From assembly GCA_964242625.1 (NCBI GenBank), contig CAXTAO010000007.1, forward strand, positions 62,001 to 126,000: DNA of 64,000 nucleotides. The letters are read 5' to 3'. The position numbers and the translations under genes were made by a program. This DNA comes from JASLDZ01 sp964242625. Its GTDB lineage: Bacteria; Pseudomonadota; Alphaproteobacteria; Caulobacterales; Caulobacteraceae. Below the pieces are notes generated by a model. The model was given only the letters and a program-made list of their open reading frames with translations, did not search any database and was not told the origin of the DNA. Shown in pieces: positions 43,429 to 50,202 of this stretch. Positions within the stretch are counted from its first letter, which is position 1; each line of letters opens with the position of its first letter.

Positions 43429-43650
43429 GTGACCGCCGCCGCCGATCCTGATAGGGAGGCGCGGCTCGCGCAGGCGCTGCGGGCCAACCTGCGCCGCCGC
43501 AAGGCGGGCGCGGCCGATCCGGGCGACCCCGCCCCGCCGACCCCCGCGGCGTCACGCCGGGAGGCTACCGATGGCGCGTCCGGCGCCGGGGAGCTATATC
43601 CTCACATTCCGGCCGATCGTTCGGCCGAACCGTCCGCGGAGCGTTCCTGA
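43429..43650 (+). CDS. Small protein of unknown function coupled to tatA
   Basis: A 73-residue open frame from a GTG 20 bases after the tRNA. The N-terminal part DREARLAQALRANLRRRKAG resembles a short basic motif found at the start of small conserved alphaproteobacterial proteins (ALRANLRRRKAQ style). The rest is Ala/Pro/Ser-rich and probably disordered. Its stop overlaps the tatA start as TGATG, which argues that it is translated. No ribosome site is obvious. The function is unknown; the basic N-terminus could bind nucleic acid or the membrane. Confidence 0.55.
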   Translation: MTAAADPDREARLAQALRANLRRRKAGAADPGDPAPPTPAASRREATDGASGAGELYPHIPADRSAEPSAERS

Positions 43651-43964
43651 TGATCGGCGGCTTGAGCCCCTGGCACCTGCTCTTCATCGTCGTGGTCCTT
43701 GCCGTCTTGTTCGGCGGCCGCGGCAAGCTGTCTTCGATCATGGGCGACGCCGCCAAGGGCGTGCGCGCCTTCAAGGACGGGCTGAAGGGCGAGGATGAGG
43801 CGCATGCGACGTCGGCCACCACGCCCGTCGCCGCGCCCGCGCTCTCCACTCACGAGGCCGAGCTGCGCGAGGCGCAGGCGCGCGAGCAGGCGCTGCGCGA
43901 GGAGCTGGCCCGCCAGACCGCCGCGCGCGAAGCCGCCGAGCGCCGCGCCGGCCAGTCCGTCTGA
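43650..43964 (+). CDS. tatA: Twin-arginine translocase subunit TatA
   Basis: The protein has 104 residues. One N-terminal helix, LSPWHLLFIVVVLAVLFGG, is followed by the hinge and amphipathic helix GRGKLSSIMGDAAKGVRAFK and DGLK, the TatA signature with FGGRGKL. The C-terminal 50 residues are Ala/Glu/Arg-rich and helical (EAELREAQAREQALREELAR). TatA oligomers form the conduit for folded proteins. It is the first of the tatABC genes and is coupled to the small ORF in front. Confidence 0.93.
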   Translation: MIGGLSPWHLLFIVVVLAVLFGGRGKLSSIMGDAAKGVRAFKDGLKGEDEAHATSATTPVAAPALSTHEAELREAQAREQALREELARQTAAREAAERRAGQSV

Positions 43965-43998
43965 CGCCCGTCAGCGCGCCCCAGGCGGCCGCAAGCGC

Positions 43999-44430
43999 AT
44001 GATCCCCGAGGCCGGCGGGCTGGAGCTGATCTTCCTGGCCGCGGTCGCCCTGATCGTGGTCGGTCCCAAGGACCTCCCCGTCCTCTTGCGCAAGGTGGGC
44101 GAGTTCACCCGCAAGATGCGGGGGCTGGCCGACGAGTTCCGCCACTCCTTCGACGAGATGGCCCGCCAGTCCGAGCTCGACGAGCTGCGCCGCGAGGTCG
44201 AGGCGCTGCGCGAGGGCCGGCTTTCCGACGCCAACGGCGGCGGCGTGGGCGAGTTCACCGCGGTCGCCGACCAGCTGGCCGTTCCCGCCCAGGAAGCCGC
44301 CTACGGCGAGGCTGCGCGGCCGGTCGACGCCGAGCCTTCCGTGGAGACTGCGCCGGCCGCACCTCCCGCCGAGGAGGTCGCCGCGCCCGCGCTCCACCCC
44401 GAGCCCCTCGCCACGGCCCAGGCCCGTTGA
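43999..44430 (+). CDS. tatB: Twin-arginine translocase subunit TatB
   Basis: The protein has 143 residues. The N-terminus MIPEAGGLELIFLAAVALIV and VVGPKDLPVLLRKVGEFTRK shows the TatB membrane helix, the GPKDLP hinge and the amphipathic helix. TatB with TatC recognises twin-arginine signal peptides. The C-terminal half is Ala/Glu/Pro-rich and poorly conserved, as usual. Start chosen at the ATG that gives this conserved beginning; the frame is open for longer upstream inside tatA. Confidence 0.92.
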   Translation: MIPEAGGLELIFLAAVALIVVGPKDLPVLLRKVGEFTRKMRGLADEFRHSFDEMARQSELDELRREVEALREGRLSDANGGGVGEFTAVADQLAVPAQEAAYGEAARPVDAEPSVETAPAAPPAEEVAAPALHPEPLATAQAR

Positions 44431-44443
44431 AGAATCCGCCCCG

Positions 44444-45358
44444 GTGACCAGCGCCGCCTACCCCGAAGACGAGCACGAGATCGAAGGCTCGCGCGCGCCG
44501 CTACTCACCCACCTCGTCGAGCTGCGCCACCGGCTGATCGTGTGCGTGGCCTCGCTCGCGGTGGGGTTCGTGGTCTGCTTCATCTACGCCCAGCCGCTGT
44601 TCATCTTCCTCGTGCACCCGTTCCAGATGGCGCAGGCGCTCCTGACCCAGCAGAAGGCGGGGGCGCACCACGGGCCGTTCGACCTCGTGCTGGCGGTCAC
44701 TGGCGTGCGCAAGCTCAACCTCGACACCTCGGGCGTGGAGCTCGTGTTCACAGCACCGCTCGAGTTCTTCTTCACCAAGATGAAGCTCGCGGGCTTCGGG
44801 GCGGTGGCGATCTGCTTCCCGGTGCTGGCCTATCAGGTGTACCGCTTTGTCTCGCCTGGGCTCTACAAGCGCGAGCGGCAGGCGTTCCTGCCGTTCCTGG
44901 TGGCTTCGCCGGTGCTGTTCATCATGGGGGCGGCGCTGGTGTTCTACGTCATGCTGCCGTTCCTCCTGTGGTTCTCGCTCTCCCAGCAGGTGAGCGGGCC
45001 GGCGATCCACATCCGCCTCCTGCCCAAGGTCAGCGACTATGTGGAACTCTGCACCAAGCTGATCCTGGCGTTCGGCCTGTGCTTCCAGCTGCCGGTGGTG
45101 CTGAGCCTCGTGGGACTGGCGGGGCTGGTGAATTCCAAGCAGCTGGGCGCCTTCAGGCGCTACGCCGCCTTTGGAATCGTGGTGGTGGCCGCGCTGATCA
45201 CGCCCCCCGACCCGATCAGCCAGCTCCTCCTCGCCCTGCCGATCTACGCGCTCTATGAAGGCTCGATCCTGTGCGTGAAGGTGATCGAGCTGCGCGGCCT
45301 GGCGCGCGAGCGGGCGGAGAAGCGCGCCGAGACGAAGCCGGTCGCCACCCGGCCCTGA
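44444..45358 (+). CDS. tatC: Twin-arginine translocase subunit TatC
   Basis: The protein has 304 residues with six membrane helices. APLLTHLVELRHRLIVCVAS contains the conserved LxELR(x)R of the signal peptide site, then FIYAQPLFIFLVHPF, FTAPLEFFFTKMKLAGFGAV, PVLAYQVYRFVSPGLYKRER and a late FGLCFQLPVVLSLVGLAGLV. It is the receptor of the Tat system. GTG start. The loop between helices 1 and 2 is longer than in E. coli TatC (QQKAGAHHGPFDLVLAVTGV), as seen in several alphaproteobacteria. Confidence 0.95.
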   Translation: MTSAAYPEDEHEIEGSRAPLLTHLVELRHRLIVCVASLAVGFVVCFIYAQPLFIFLVHPFQMAQALLTQQKAGAHHGPFDLVLAVTGVRKLNLDTSGVELVFTAPLEFFFTKMKLAGFGAVAICFPVLAYQVYRFVSPGLYKRERQAFLPFLVASPVLFIMGAALVFYVMLPFLLWFSLSQQVSGPAIHIRLLPKVSDYVELCTKLILAFGLCFQLPVVLSLVGLAGLVNSKQLGAFRRYAAFGIVVVAALITPPDPISQLLLALPIYALYEGSILCVKVIELRGLARERAEKRAETKPVATRP

Positions 45359-45391
45359 GCCGCCCCCGACCCTGATAGCGCGGTGACAGCC

Positions 45392-45423
45392 GGGGAGGGG
45401 GCCGCTAGACAGGCCGCCTCCCC
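45392..45423 (+). promoter_or_regulatory. Strong hairpin between tatC and serS (terminator or attenuator)
   Basis: GGGGAGGGGGCC (45392-45403) and GGCCGCCTCCCC (45412-45423) can form a 12-base stem with 11 pairs, one G-G mismatch and an 8-base loop, ending 24 bases before the serS ATG. No T-tract follows, so it is either a terminator of the tat operon or a structure in the serS leader. Confidence 0.45.
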
Positions 45424-45447
45424 ACCCCGACTCTCCCAAAGCGCCCC

Positions 45448-47025
45448 ATGCACGACGTCCGGGCCGTCCGCGAGGACCCCCAACGCTATATCGACGGCTG
45501 GACGCGGCGCGGCGTGGCGGACGCCGCGAAGGAGGTGCGCGACATCCTCGCCGAGGACGAACGCCTGCGCGCGGCCAAGACGCGCTTCGAACAGGCGCAG
45601 GCCGAGCGCAACTCGAAGTCCAAGCTGATCGGCGCGGCCAAGGCCAAGCGCGACGAGGCGCGCGCGGCCGAGCTGATGGCCGAGGTCGAGGCGCTGAAGG
45701 CGACGCTCGCCGAGGCGGAGAGCGAGCAGAAGACCGCCGAGGAGGCGCTGAACGGCCGCGACGGCCTCCTGGCGCGCCTGCCGAACCTCGCCGCCGAGGG
45801 CGTGCCGGAGGGCGAGGACGAGGCGGGCAACGTCGAGCAGAAGCGCTGGCGAGACCACACCGCCACGCCGGCGGGCCAGAAGGGGCTGCGCGTCGACCAC
45901 GCCACCCTGGGCGAGGCGCTGGGGCTGATGGACTTCGAGCGCGCCGCCCGCATGTCGGGCTCGCGCTTCGTGGCGCTCAAGGGCGAGCTGGCCCGGCTGG
46001 AGCGCGCGCTCGGCCAGTTCATGCTCGACCTGCAGACCCGCGACCACGGCTACACCGAGGTGAGCCCGCCGTTGCTGGTGCGGGACGATGCGATGTTCGG
46101 CACGGGGCAGCTGCCAAAGTTTACTGGCGATCTATACTATGGAACCGCTGTACAGCAGCTCACTGTCGAAGACTTGGGCGCTACACTCGCTCTCGGCAAC
46201 ACGAAGGCTATACGCGATGAGGTTGCGAAGAAGTTAGCAAGTTTGCTTGATCTCTATGGATCGAAGCTGAACACGACGGCCTTCAACACTCATTGGGAGG
46301 CCGTTAGGAAGCAGATAGACGGCTTCATCAACGCGCATGATAAGTTGTCTATATCATACGAGCTTATTTTGTCGGCATTGAAGGCGCGGACCAGAGAGCT
46401 TGTCGAGGACCGTCGCTGGCTCATTCCCACCGCCGAAGTCTCCCTCACTAACCTCGTGCGGGAGGAGATCACCCCCGAGGAGCAGCTGCCGCTGCGCCTC
46501 ACCGCGCTCACTCCATGCTTCCGCTCGGAGGCGGGCGCCTCCGGCCGCGATACGCGCGGGATGATCCGCCAGCACCAGTTCCACAAGGTCGAGCTCGTCT
46601 CGATCACCGCGCCCGAAGCGTCGGACGAGGAGCACGAGCGCATGACCGCCTGCGCCGAGGCGGTCTTGGAGCGGCTTGAGCTGCCCTACCGCCGCATGCT
46701 GCTCTGCGACGGCGACATGGGCTTCTCGGCGCGGCGCACCTACGACCTCGAGGTCTGGCTGCCGTCGGAGGGGCGCTACCGCGAGATCTCATCCTGCTCG
46801 ACCTGCGGCGATTTCCAGGCGCGGCGGATGGACGCCCGGTTCAAGCGCGCGGGCGAGAAGGGCGCGCCCTTCGTGCACACGCTGAACGGCTCGGGCCTGG
46901 CGGTCGGCCGGGCGCTGGTGGCGGTGATGGAGAGCTACCAGGACGAGGGCGGCCGCATCGCCGTGCCCGACGCGCTCCGGCCCTACACTGGCGGCATGAC
47001 CCACGTCGGCGGGGTCGCCCAGTGA
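45448..47025 (+). CDS. serS: Seryl-tRNA synthetase with a foreign in-frame insertion
   Basis: SerRS charges tRNA-Ser and tRNA-Sec with serine. The N-terminal coiled-coil arm runs to about residue 105. Class II motifs are intact: motif 1 region GYTEVSPPLLVRDDAMFGTG, the serine-binding TxE in PTAEVSLTNLVREE, motif 2 PCFRSEAGASGRDTRGMIRQ, and motif 3 LNGSGLAVGRALVAVMESYQ. At 525 residues it is about 90 longer than alphaproteobacterial relatives. All the excess lies between LPKF (residue 225) and RWLIPTAEV (323), where relatives have about 10 residues. That stretch has lower GC and rare codons (see separate entry). No stop or frameshift occurs. Its stop overlaps the surE start. Confidence 0.95.
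   Translation: MHDVRAVREDPQRYIDGWTRRGVADAAKEVRDILAEDERLRAAKTRFEQAQAERNSKSKLIGAAKAKRDEARAAELMAEVEALKATLAEAESEQKTAEEALNGRDGLLARLPNLAAEGVPEGEDEAGNVEQKRWRDHTATPAGQKGLRVDHATLGEALGLMDFERAARMSGSRFVALKGELARLERALGQFMLDLQTRDHGYTEVSPPLLVRDDAMFGTGQLPKFTGDLYYGTAVQQLTVEDLGATLALGNTKAIRDEVAKKLASLLDLYGSKLNTTAFNTHWEAVRKQIDGFINAHDKLSISYELILSALKARTRELVEDRRWLIPTAEVSLTNLVREEITPEEQLPLRLTALTPCFRSEAGASGRDTRGMIRQHQFHKVELVSITAPEASDEEHERMTACAEAVLERLELPYRRMLLCDGDMGFSARRTYDLEVWLPSEGRYREISSCSTCGDFQARRMDARFKRAGEKGAPFVHTLNGSGLAVGRALVAVMESYQDEGGRIAVPDALRPYTGGMTHVGGVAQ
46123..46413 (+). other. Low-GC in-frame insertion inside serS
   Basis: These 97 codons replace a linker of about 10 in ordinary SerRS. Hand-counted GC over 46121-46410 is near 51%, against about 70% or more around it. 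The segment uses ATA, TTA, AGA, AGG, GTA and CTA, codons nearly absent from neighbouring genes. The peptide is mainly helical in appearance (TKAIRDEVAKKLASLLDLYG, HWEAVRKQIDGFINAHDKLS, SYELILSALKARTRELVEDR). I recognise no family. It lacks intein splice motifs and there are no clear terminal inverted or direct repeats. It sits just before the TxE serine-binding motif. Confidence 0.85.
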
Positions 47026-47816
47026 AGATCCTCCTCACCAACGACGACGGCGTGCACGCCGAGGGGCTGGACGCGCTGCGCCGCATCGCCGCCGCCCTCT
47101 CCGACGACGTGTGGACCGTCGCGCCCGAGAGCGAGCAGTCGGGCATGAGCCGGGCGCTGACTCTGGGCGCGCCCTTGCGCGTGCGGGCGGCGGGCGAGCG
47201 CACCTGGTCGGTGACGGGCACCCCCACCGATTGCGTGATGCTGGCGCGCGACGTGACGGGGCAGGCGGAGTTCGACCTCGTGCTCTCCGGCGTGAACCGC
47301 GGGCAGAACCTCGCGGAGGACTGCTCCATGTCGGGCACGGTGGCGGGCGCGGTCATGGGCATGGCGACCGGGGTGCGCTCCATCGCGCTCAGCCAGAGCC
47401 TCGCGCGCTTCCACGACGAGGTGCGCGCGCACTGGGAGACGGCCGAGCGCCACGGCCCGGGGGTGGTCGCGCGCCTCCTGGAGATCGGCTGGCCGGCGGA
47501 CGTGGTGATGAACGTCAACTTCCCGCCGCGTCCGCCGGAGGAGGTGCACGAGGTCGAGTGCACCGCCCAGGGCTTCCACGACGCCTTCCGCGGCCATGCC
47601 GAGAAGCGCACCGACCTGCGCGGCCGCGACTACTGGTGGATGGGCTTCTCCCACGCCCGCCAGTCGCCGCCCGCCGGCACCGACATGGCGGCGATCGCGG
47701 CGGGGAGGATCTCGGTCACGCCGCTCCACATCGACATGACCCACCGCGCGGCCCTGCACGACCTCAAGGGCCGGCTCGGCGGGGCCGTGCCCGTGCTGGA
47801 CCGCGCGCCCGCGTGA
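47022..47816 (+). CDS. surE: 5'/3'-nucleotidase SurE
   Basis: The protein has 264 residues. The N-terminal MKILLTNDDGVHAEGL holds the metal-binding Asp-Asp; WTVAPESEQSGMSRALTLGA and TPTDCVMLARDV follow, with DLVLSGVNRGQNLAEDCSMS GTVA giving the Asn and Ser ligands. SurE is a metal-dependent phosphatase of nucleoside monophosphates linked to stationary phase survival. The GTG start overlaps the serS stop, and the pcm start overlaps its stop, so serS-surE-pcm is one coupled unit. Confidence 0.96.
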   Translation: MKILLTNDDGVHAEGLDALRRIAAALSDDVWTVAPESEQSGMSRALTLGAPLRVRAAGERTWSVTGTPTDCVMLARDVTGQAEFDLVLSGVNRGQNLAEDCSMSGTVAGAVMGMATGVRSIALSQSLARFHDEVRAHWETAERHGPGVVARLLEIGWPADVVMNVNFPPRPPEEVHEVECTAQGFHDAFRGHAEKRTDLRGRDYWWMGFSHARQSPPAGTDMAAIAAGRISVTPLHIDMTHRAALHDLKGRLGGAVPVLDRAPA

Positions 47817-48469
47817 GCGGACCGTCGTCCGAGACCGACCCGCGCCTGGCCGAGCTGGTCGGGGGCCTGCGCGAGCAGGGGGTGAGCGACGCCAAGGTGC
47901 TGCACGCGCTGGCGGCGATCCCACGCGACCTCTTCGTGCCCGAACTGTTCCGCGAGCGCTCGTGGGAGGACTCGGCCCTGCCCATCGCCTGCGGCCAGAC
48001 CATCAGCCAGCCGCTGATCGTGGGGCTGATGACCCAGGCGCTGGCGCTCGAGGGGCGTCACCGCGTGCTCGAGATCGGCACGGGCTCGGGCTACCAGACC
48101 GCCGTCCTCGCCCGCATGACGCGCTATGTCTACACCGTCGAGCGCTACCGCACCCTGCAGGGCGAGGCGGAGGCGCGGCTAAAGCGGCTGGCGCTGACCA
48201 ACGTGATCTACCGCTTCGGCGACGGCGGCGAGGGCTGGCCCGACCAGGCGCCCTTCGACCGCATCCTCGTCACCGCCGCGGCGCCCGGCGAGCCGCGCGC
48301 CCTCTTGGACCAGCTCAAGCCCAAGGGGGTGTTGGTGGCGCCGGTGGGGCGCGGCCCCGTGCAGACGCTGATCCGCTACGCCGGCGACGGCCGCGGCGGA
48401 TTCCGCGAGGACGGCCTGGGCGAGGTGCGGTTCGTGCCGCTCCTGCCGGGCGTCGCGCGCGACGCCTGA
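47813..48469 (+). CDS. pcm: Protein-L-isoaspartate O-methyltransferase
   Basis: The protein has 218 residues. It methylates isoaspartyl residues to start their repair. RDLFVPELFRERSWEDSALP, IACGQTISQPLIVGLMTQAL (substrate motif with Ser) and VLEIGTGSGYQTAVLARMTR (SAM-binding motif I) are diagnostic; RILVTAAAPGEPRALLDQLK and LVAPVGRGPVQ complete it. The GTG start overlaps the surE stop. The surE-pcm-nlpD order is widely conserved in proteobacteria and fits the stress and envelope roles. Confidence 0.95.
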   Translation: MSGPSSETDPRLAELVGGLREQGVSDAKVLHALAAIPRDLFVPELFRERSWEDSALPIACGQTISQPLIVGLMTQALALEGRHRVLEIGTGSGYQTAVLARMTRYVYTVERYRTLQGEAEARLKRLALTNVIYRFGDGGEGWPDQAPFDRILVTAAAPGEPRALLDQLKPKGVLVAPVGRGPVQTLIRYAGDGRGGFREDGLGEVRFVPLLPGVARDA

Positions 48470-48570
48470 AGCACGTTCCCGTGCGGATGGCCGCAGGGGA
48501 GGCTCGCCGCCACAATCCCGCCCGCGGCGCACCCGATTCGACACGCGGCGGCGACAGGGAGAGTTCGGCG

Positions 48571-50202
48571 ATGACCCGCAGGCGTGCACCTTCACGGCTT
48601 CTCGCGCCCGCCCTTCTCGCCGGGGCGGCGGCGGCGGCCCTGGCCGGCTGCGCGGCCTCGCCCGAGTACGCCATAGCCCCCGGCGGTTCGGCCGGCCCGA
48701 GCGGCCGCGCCGAGCCCGTGCGCCCCGCCTATCCGGTGAGCGCCGACGACGCGGCGCGGACCGCGGGCGGGAGCGCGCCGCCGGCGGTCGCCGCGACGGC
48801 GCCCGCAGCCACCGACGACGACCTCGCCCCGGGGCCTCGGGTCGCGCCCGCGCCCGTGGACGCCCAGCCGCTGGATGCGCCGCCGCCGGCTTCGGCCACG
48901 CCCTCCGCCGGATCGCCTCCTCAGGCGGCAACCCCGTCCCCCCCCGCGCCGGGGCTCGCCTACGCCGAGCTGCAGCGGCGCGAGGTGGAGCGGCGGCATG
49001 ACGAGCTCGAGGCGCGCCGCCGCCGGGCGGTCGCCGCCAAGGCCAAGTCGCTCCTGCCCGAGCACCGCGAGCCCGACGTGCGCCGCTACACCCTGGCGCG
49101 GGGCGATACGCTCTACGGCATGGGCCGCCGCTTCGGGCTGGAGCCCAGGACGCTGGCCAAGGCGCTGGGCGTCAAGCTCACCGCCACCCTGCAGCCCGGC
49201 GAGACGGTCACCCTCCCCGACGACGCCGAACCCGGTCGCCACGCCAGCGCGGGCGCGCGTGGCGAGCTGGACGTCACTCCCGGCCGGGTGATCGCCCCCA
49301 CCCGCGCCGAGCGTGCGGCGGCGCTGGCCAAGGCCGAGCGCGCGGTGCCCTCCGTACCTACACTCGAGATCGCCGAGACGACGGCCCCGGCGGTGCGCCC
49401 GCCACGGCCGCGCGTGGACTATCTTCCGCCCAAGCCCTTCGACGTTCCCCCCCTCCCGAGCCGCGCCGCAGAACTGCCCGCCACGGCGGTGAGGTCGAGC
49501 GTCCCACCGACGAGCGACCGTTCCGCCGCTGCGTTCGCATCCGCGCCGCCCGTGCGGGAGGTGGTTCCCGCCACGCCTTCGTCGCCGCGGCCCTACACCT
49601 CGTTGGGCGCGCTGGGCGCCTCCCGCACGGGCGCGAGTTCGCCGCCATCCTCCCGCTCGGGCCGGCGCACCGAATCCGACGCCCAGGCGGCCTACCAGGT
49701 GGCGGCCGCGCGCGCCGCCGCCCGGGCCGGGGCGACCTCGCCCGATCCGTCATCGTCGTCGACGGGGATGGGCGTAGAGAGCGGTCGCGGTCGCTTCCGT
49801 TGGCCCGTGCGCGGCGAGGTGCTGTCCGGCTTCGGTTCCAAGGGCCCCGGCCAGCGTAACGACGGGGTGGACATCGCCGCGGTCGACGGCGAGCCCGTCC
49901 GCGCGGCGGCGGCGGGGGAGGTGGTCTATGCGGGGCACGACGTGCCGGCGCTCGGCAACCTCGTCGCCGTCAAGCACACCGACGGATGGGTGACGATCTA
50001 CGGCAACCTCCAGCGCATCACCGTGCGCCCGCGCGACAAGGTGGGGCAGGGCGGGCAGGTCGGCCTGGCCGGGACGAGCGGCGTGGCGGCGCGGCCCCAG
50101 GTGCATTTCGAGGTGCGCTACGCGCCCTCCGCGACCGACAAGGCGCGGCCCGTCGATCCCCAACTCGTGCTGCCCGGGGGCGGTCCGCAGGCCGCCGGCT
50201 AG
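48571..50202 (+). CDS. LysM / M23 (LytM) domain lipoprotein, NlpD-like
   Basis: The protein has 543 residues. The signal LLAGAAAAALAGC gives a lipid-modified Cys near 27. A Pro/Ala-rich region follows, then a LysM domain around 171-216 (RRYTLARGDTLYGMGRRFGL), a long disordered Pro/Ser stretch, and a C-terminal LytM domain from about 406 (RFRWPVRGEVLSGFG, NDGVDIAAVDGEPVRAAAAG, VVYAGHDVPALGN, VHFEVRY). The first zinc His of active M23 enzymes is Asn here (RNDGVD), as in NlpD and EnvC, so it probably activates an amidase rather than cutting peptidoglycan. AGGGAGAG precedes the ATG. Confidence 0.9.
   Translation: MTRRRAPSRLLAPALLAGAAAAALAGCAASPEYAIAPGGSAGPSGRAEPVRPAYPVSADDAARTAGGSAPPAVAATAPAATDDDLAPGPRVAPAPVDAQPLDAPPPASATPSAGSPPQAATPSPPAPGLAYAELQRREVERRHDELEARRRRAVAAKAKSLLPEHREPDVRRYTLARGDTLYGMGRRFGLEPRTLAKALGVKLTATLQPGETVTLPDDAEPGRHASAGARGELDVTPGRVIAPTRAERAAALAKAERAVPSVPTLEIAETTAPAVRPPRPRVDYLPPKPFDVPPLPSRAAELPATAVRSSVPPTSDRSAAAFASAPPVREVVPATPSSPRPYTSLGALGASRTGASSPPSSRSGRRTESDAQAAYQVAAARAAARAGATSPDPSSSSTGMGVESGRGRFRWPVRGEVLSGFGSKGPGQRNDGVDIAAVDGEPVRAAAAGEVVYAGHDVPALGNLVAVKHTDGWVTIYGNLQRITVRPRDKVGQGGQVGLAGTSGVAARPQVHFEVRYAPSATDKARPVDPQLVLPGGGPQAAG

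Noticed and set aside
46123..46413. Intein inside serS
   Set aside because: There is no Cys/Ser at the left junction, no His-Asn followed by Cys/Ser/Thr at the right, and the segment is shorter than minimal inteins.
46123..46413. Group I or II intron in serS
   Set aside because: The frame is open and the codons look like real coding sequence across the whole segment; I see no intron core motifs. A fold test was not possible.
46123..46413. Rickettsia-type palindromic element
   Set aside because: These also insert in frame, but no long palindrome or terminal repeat was found in the segment.
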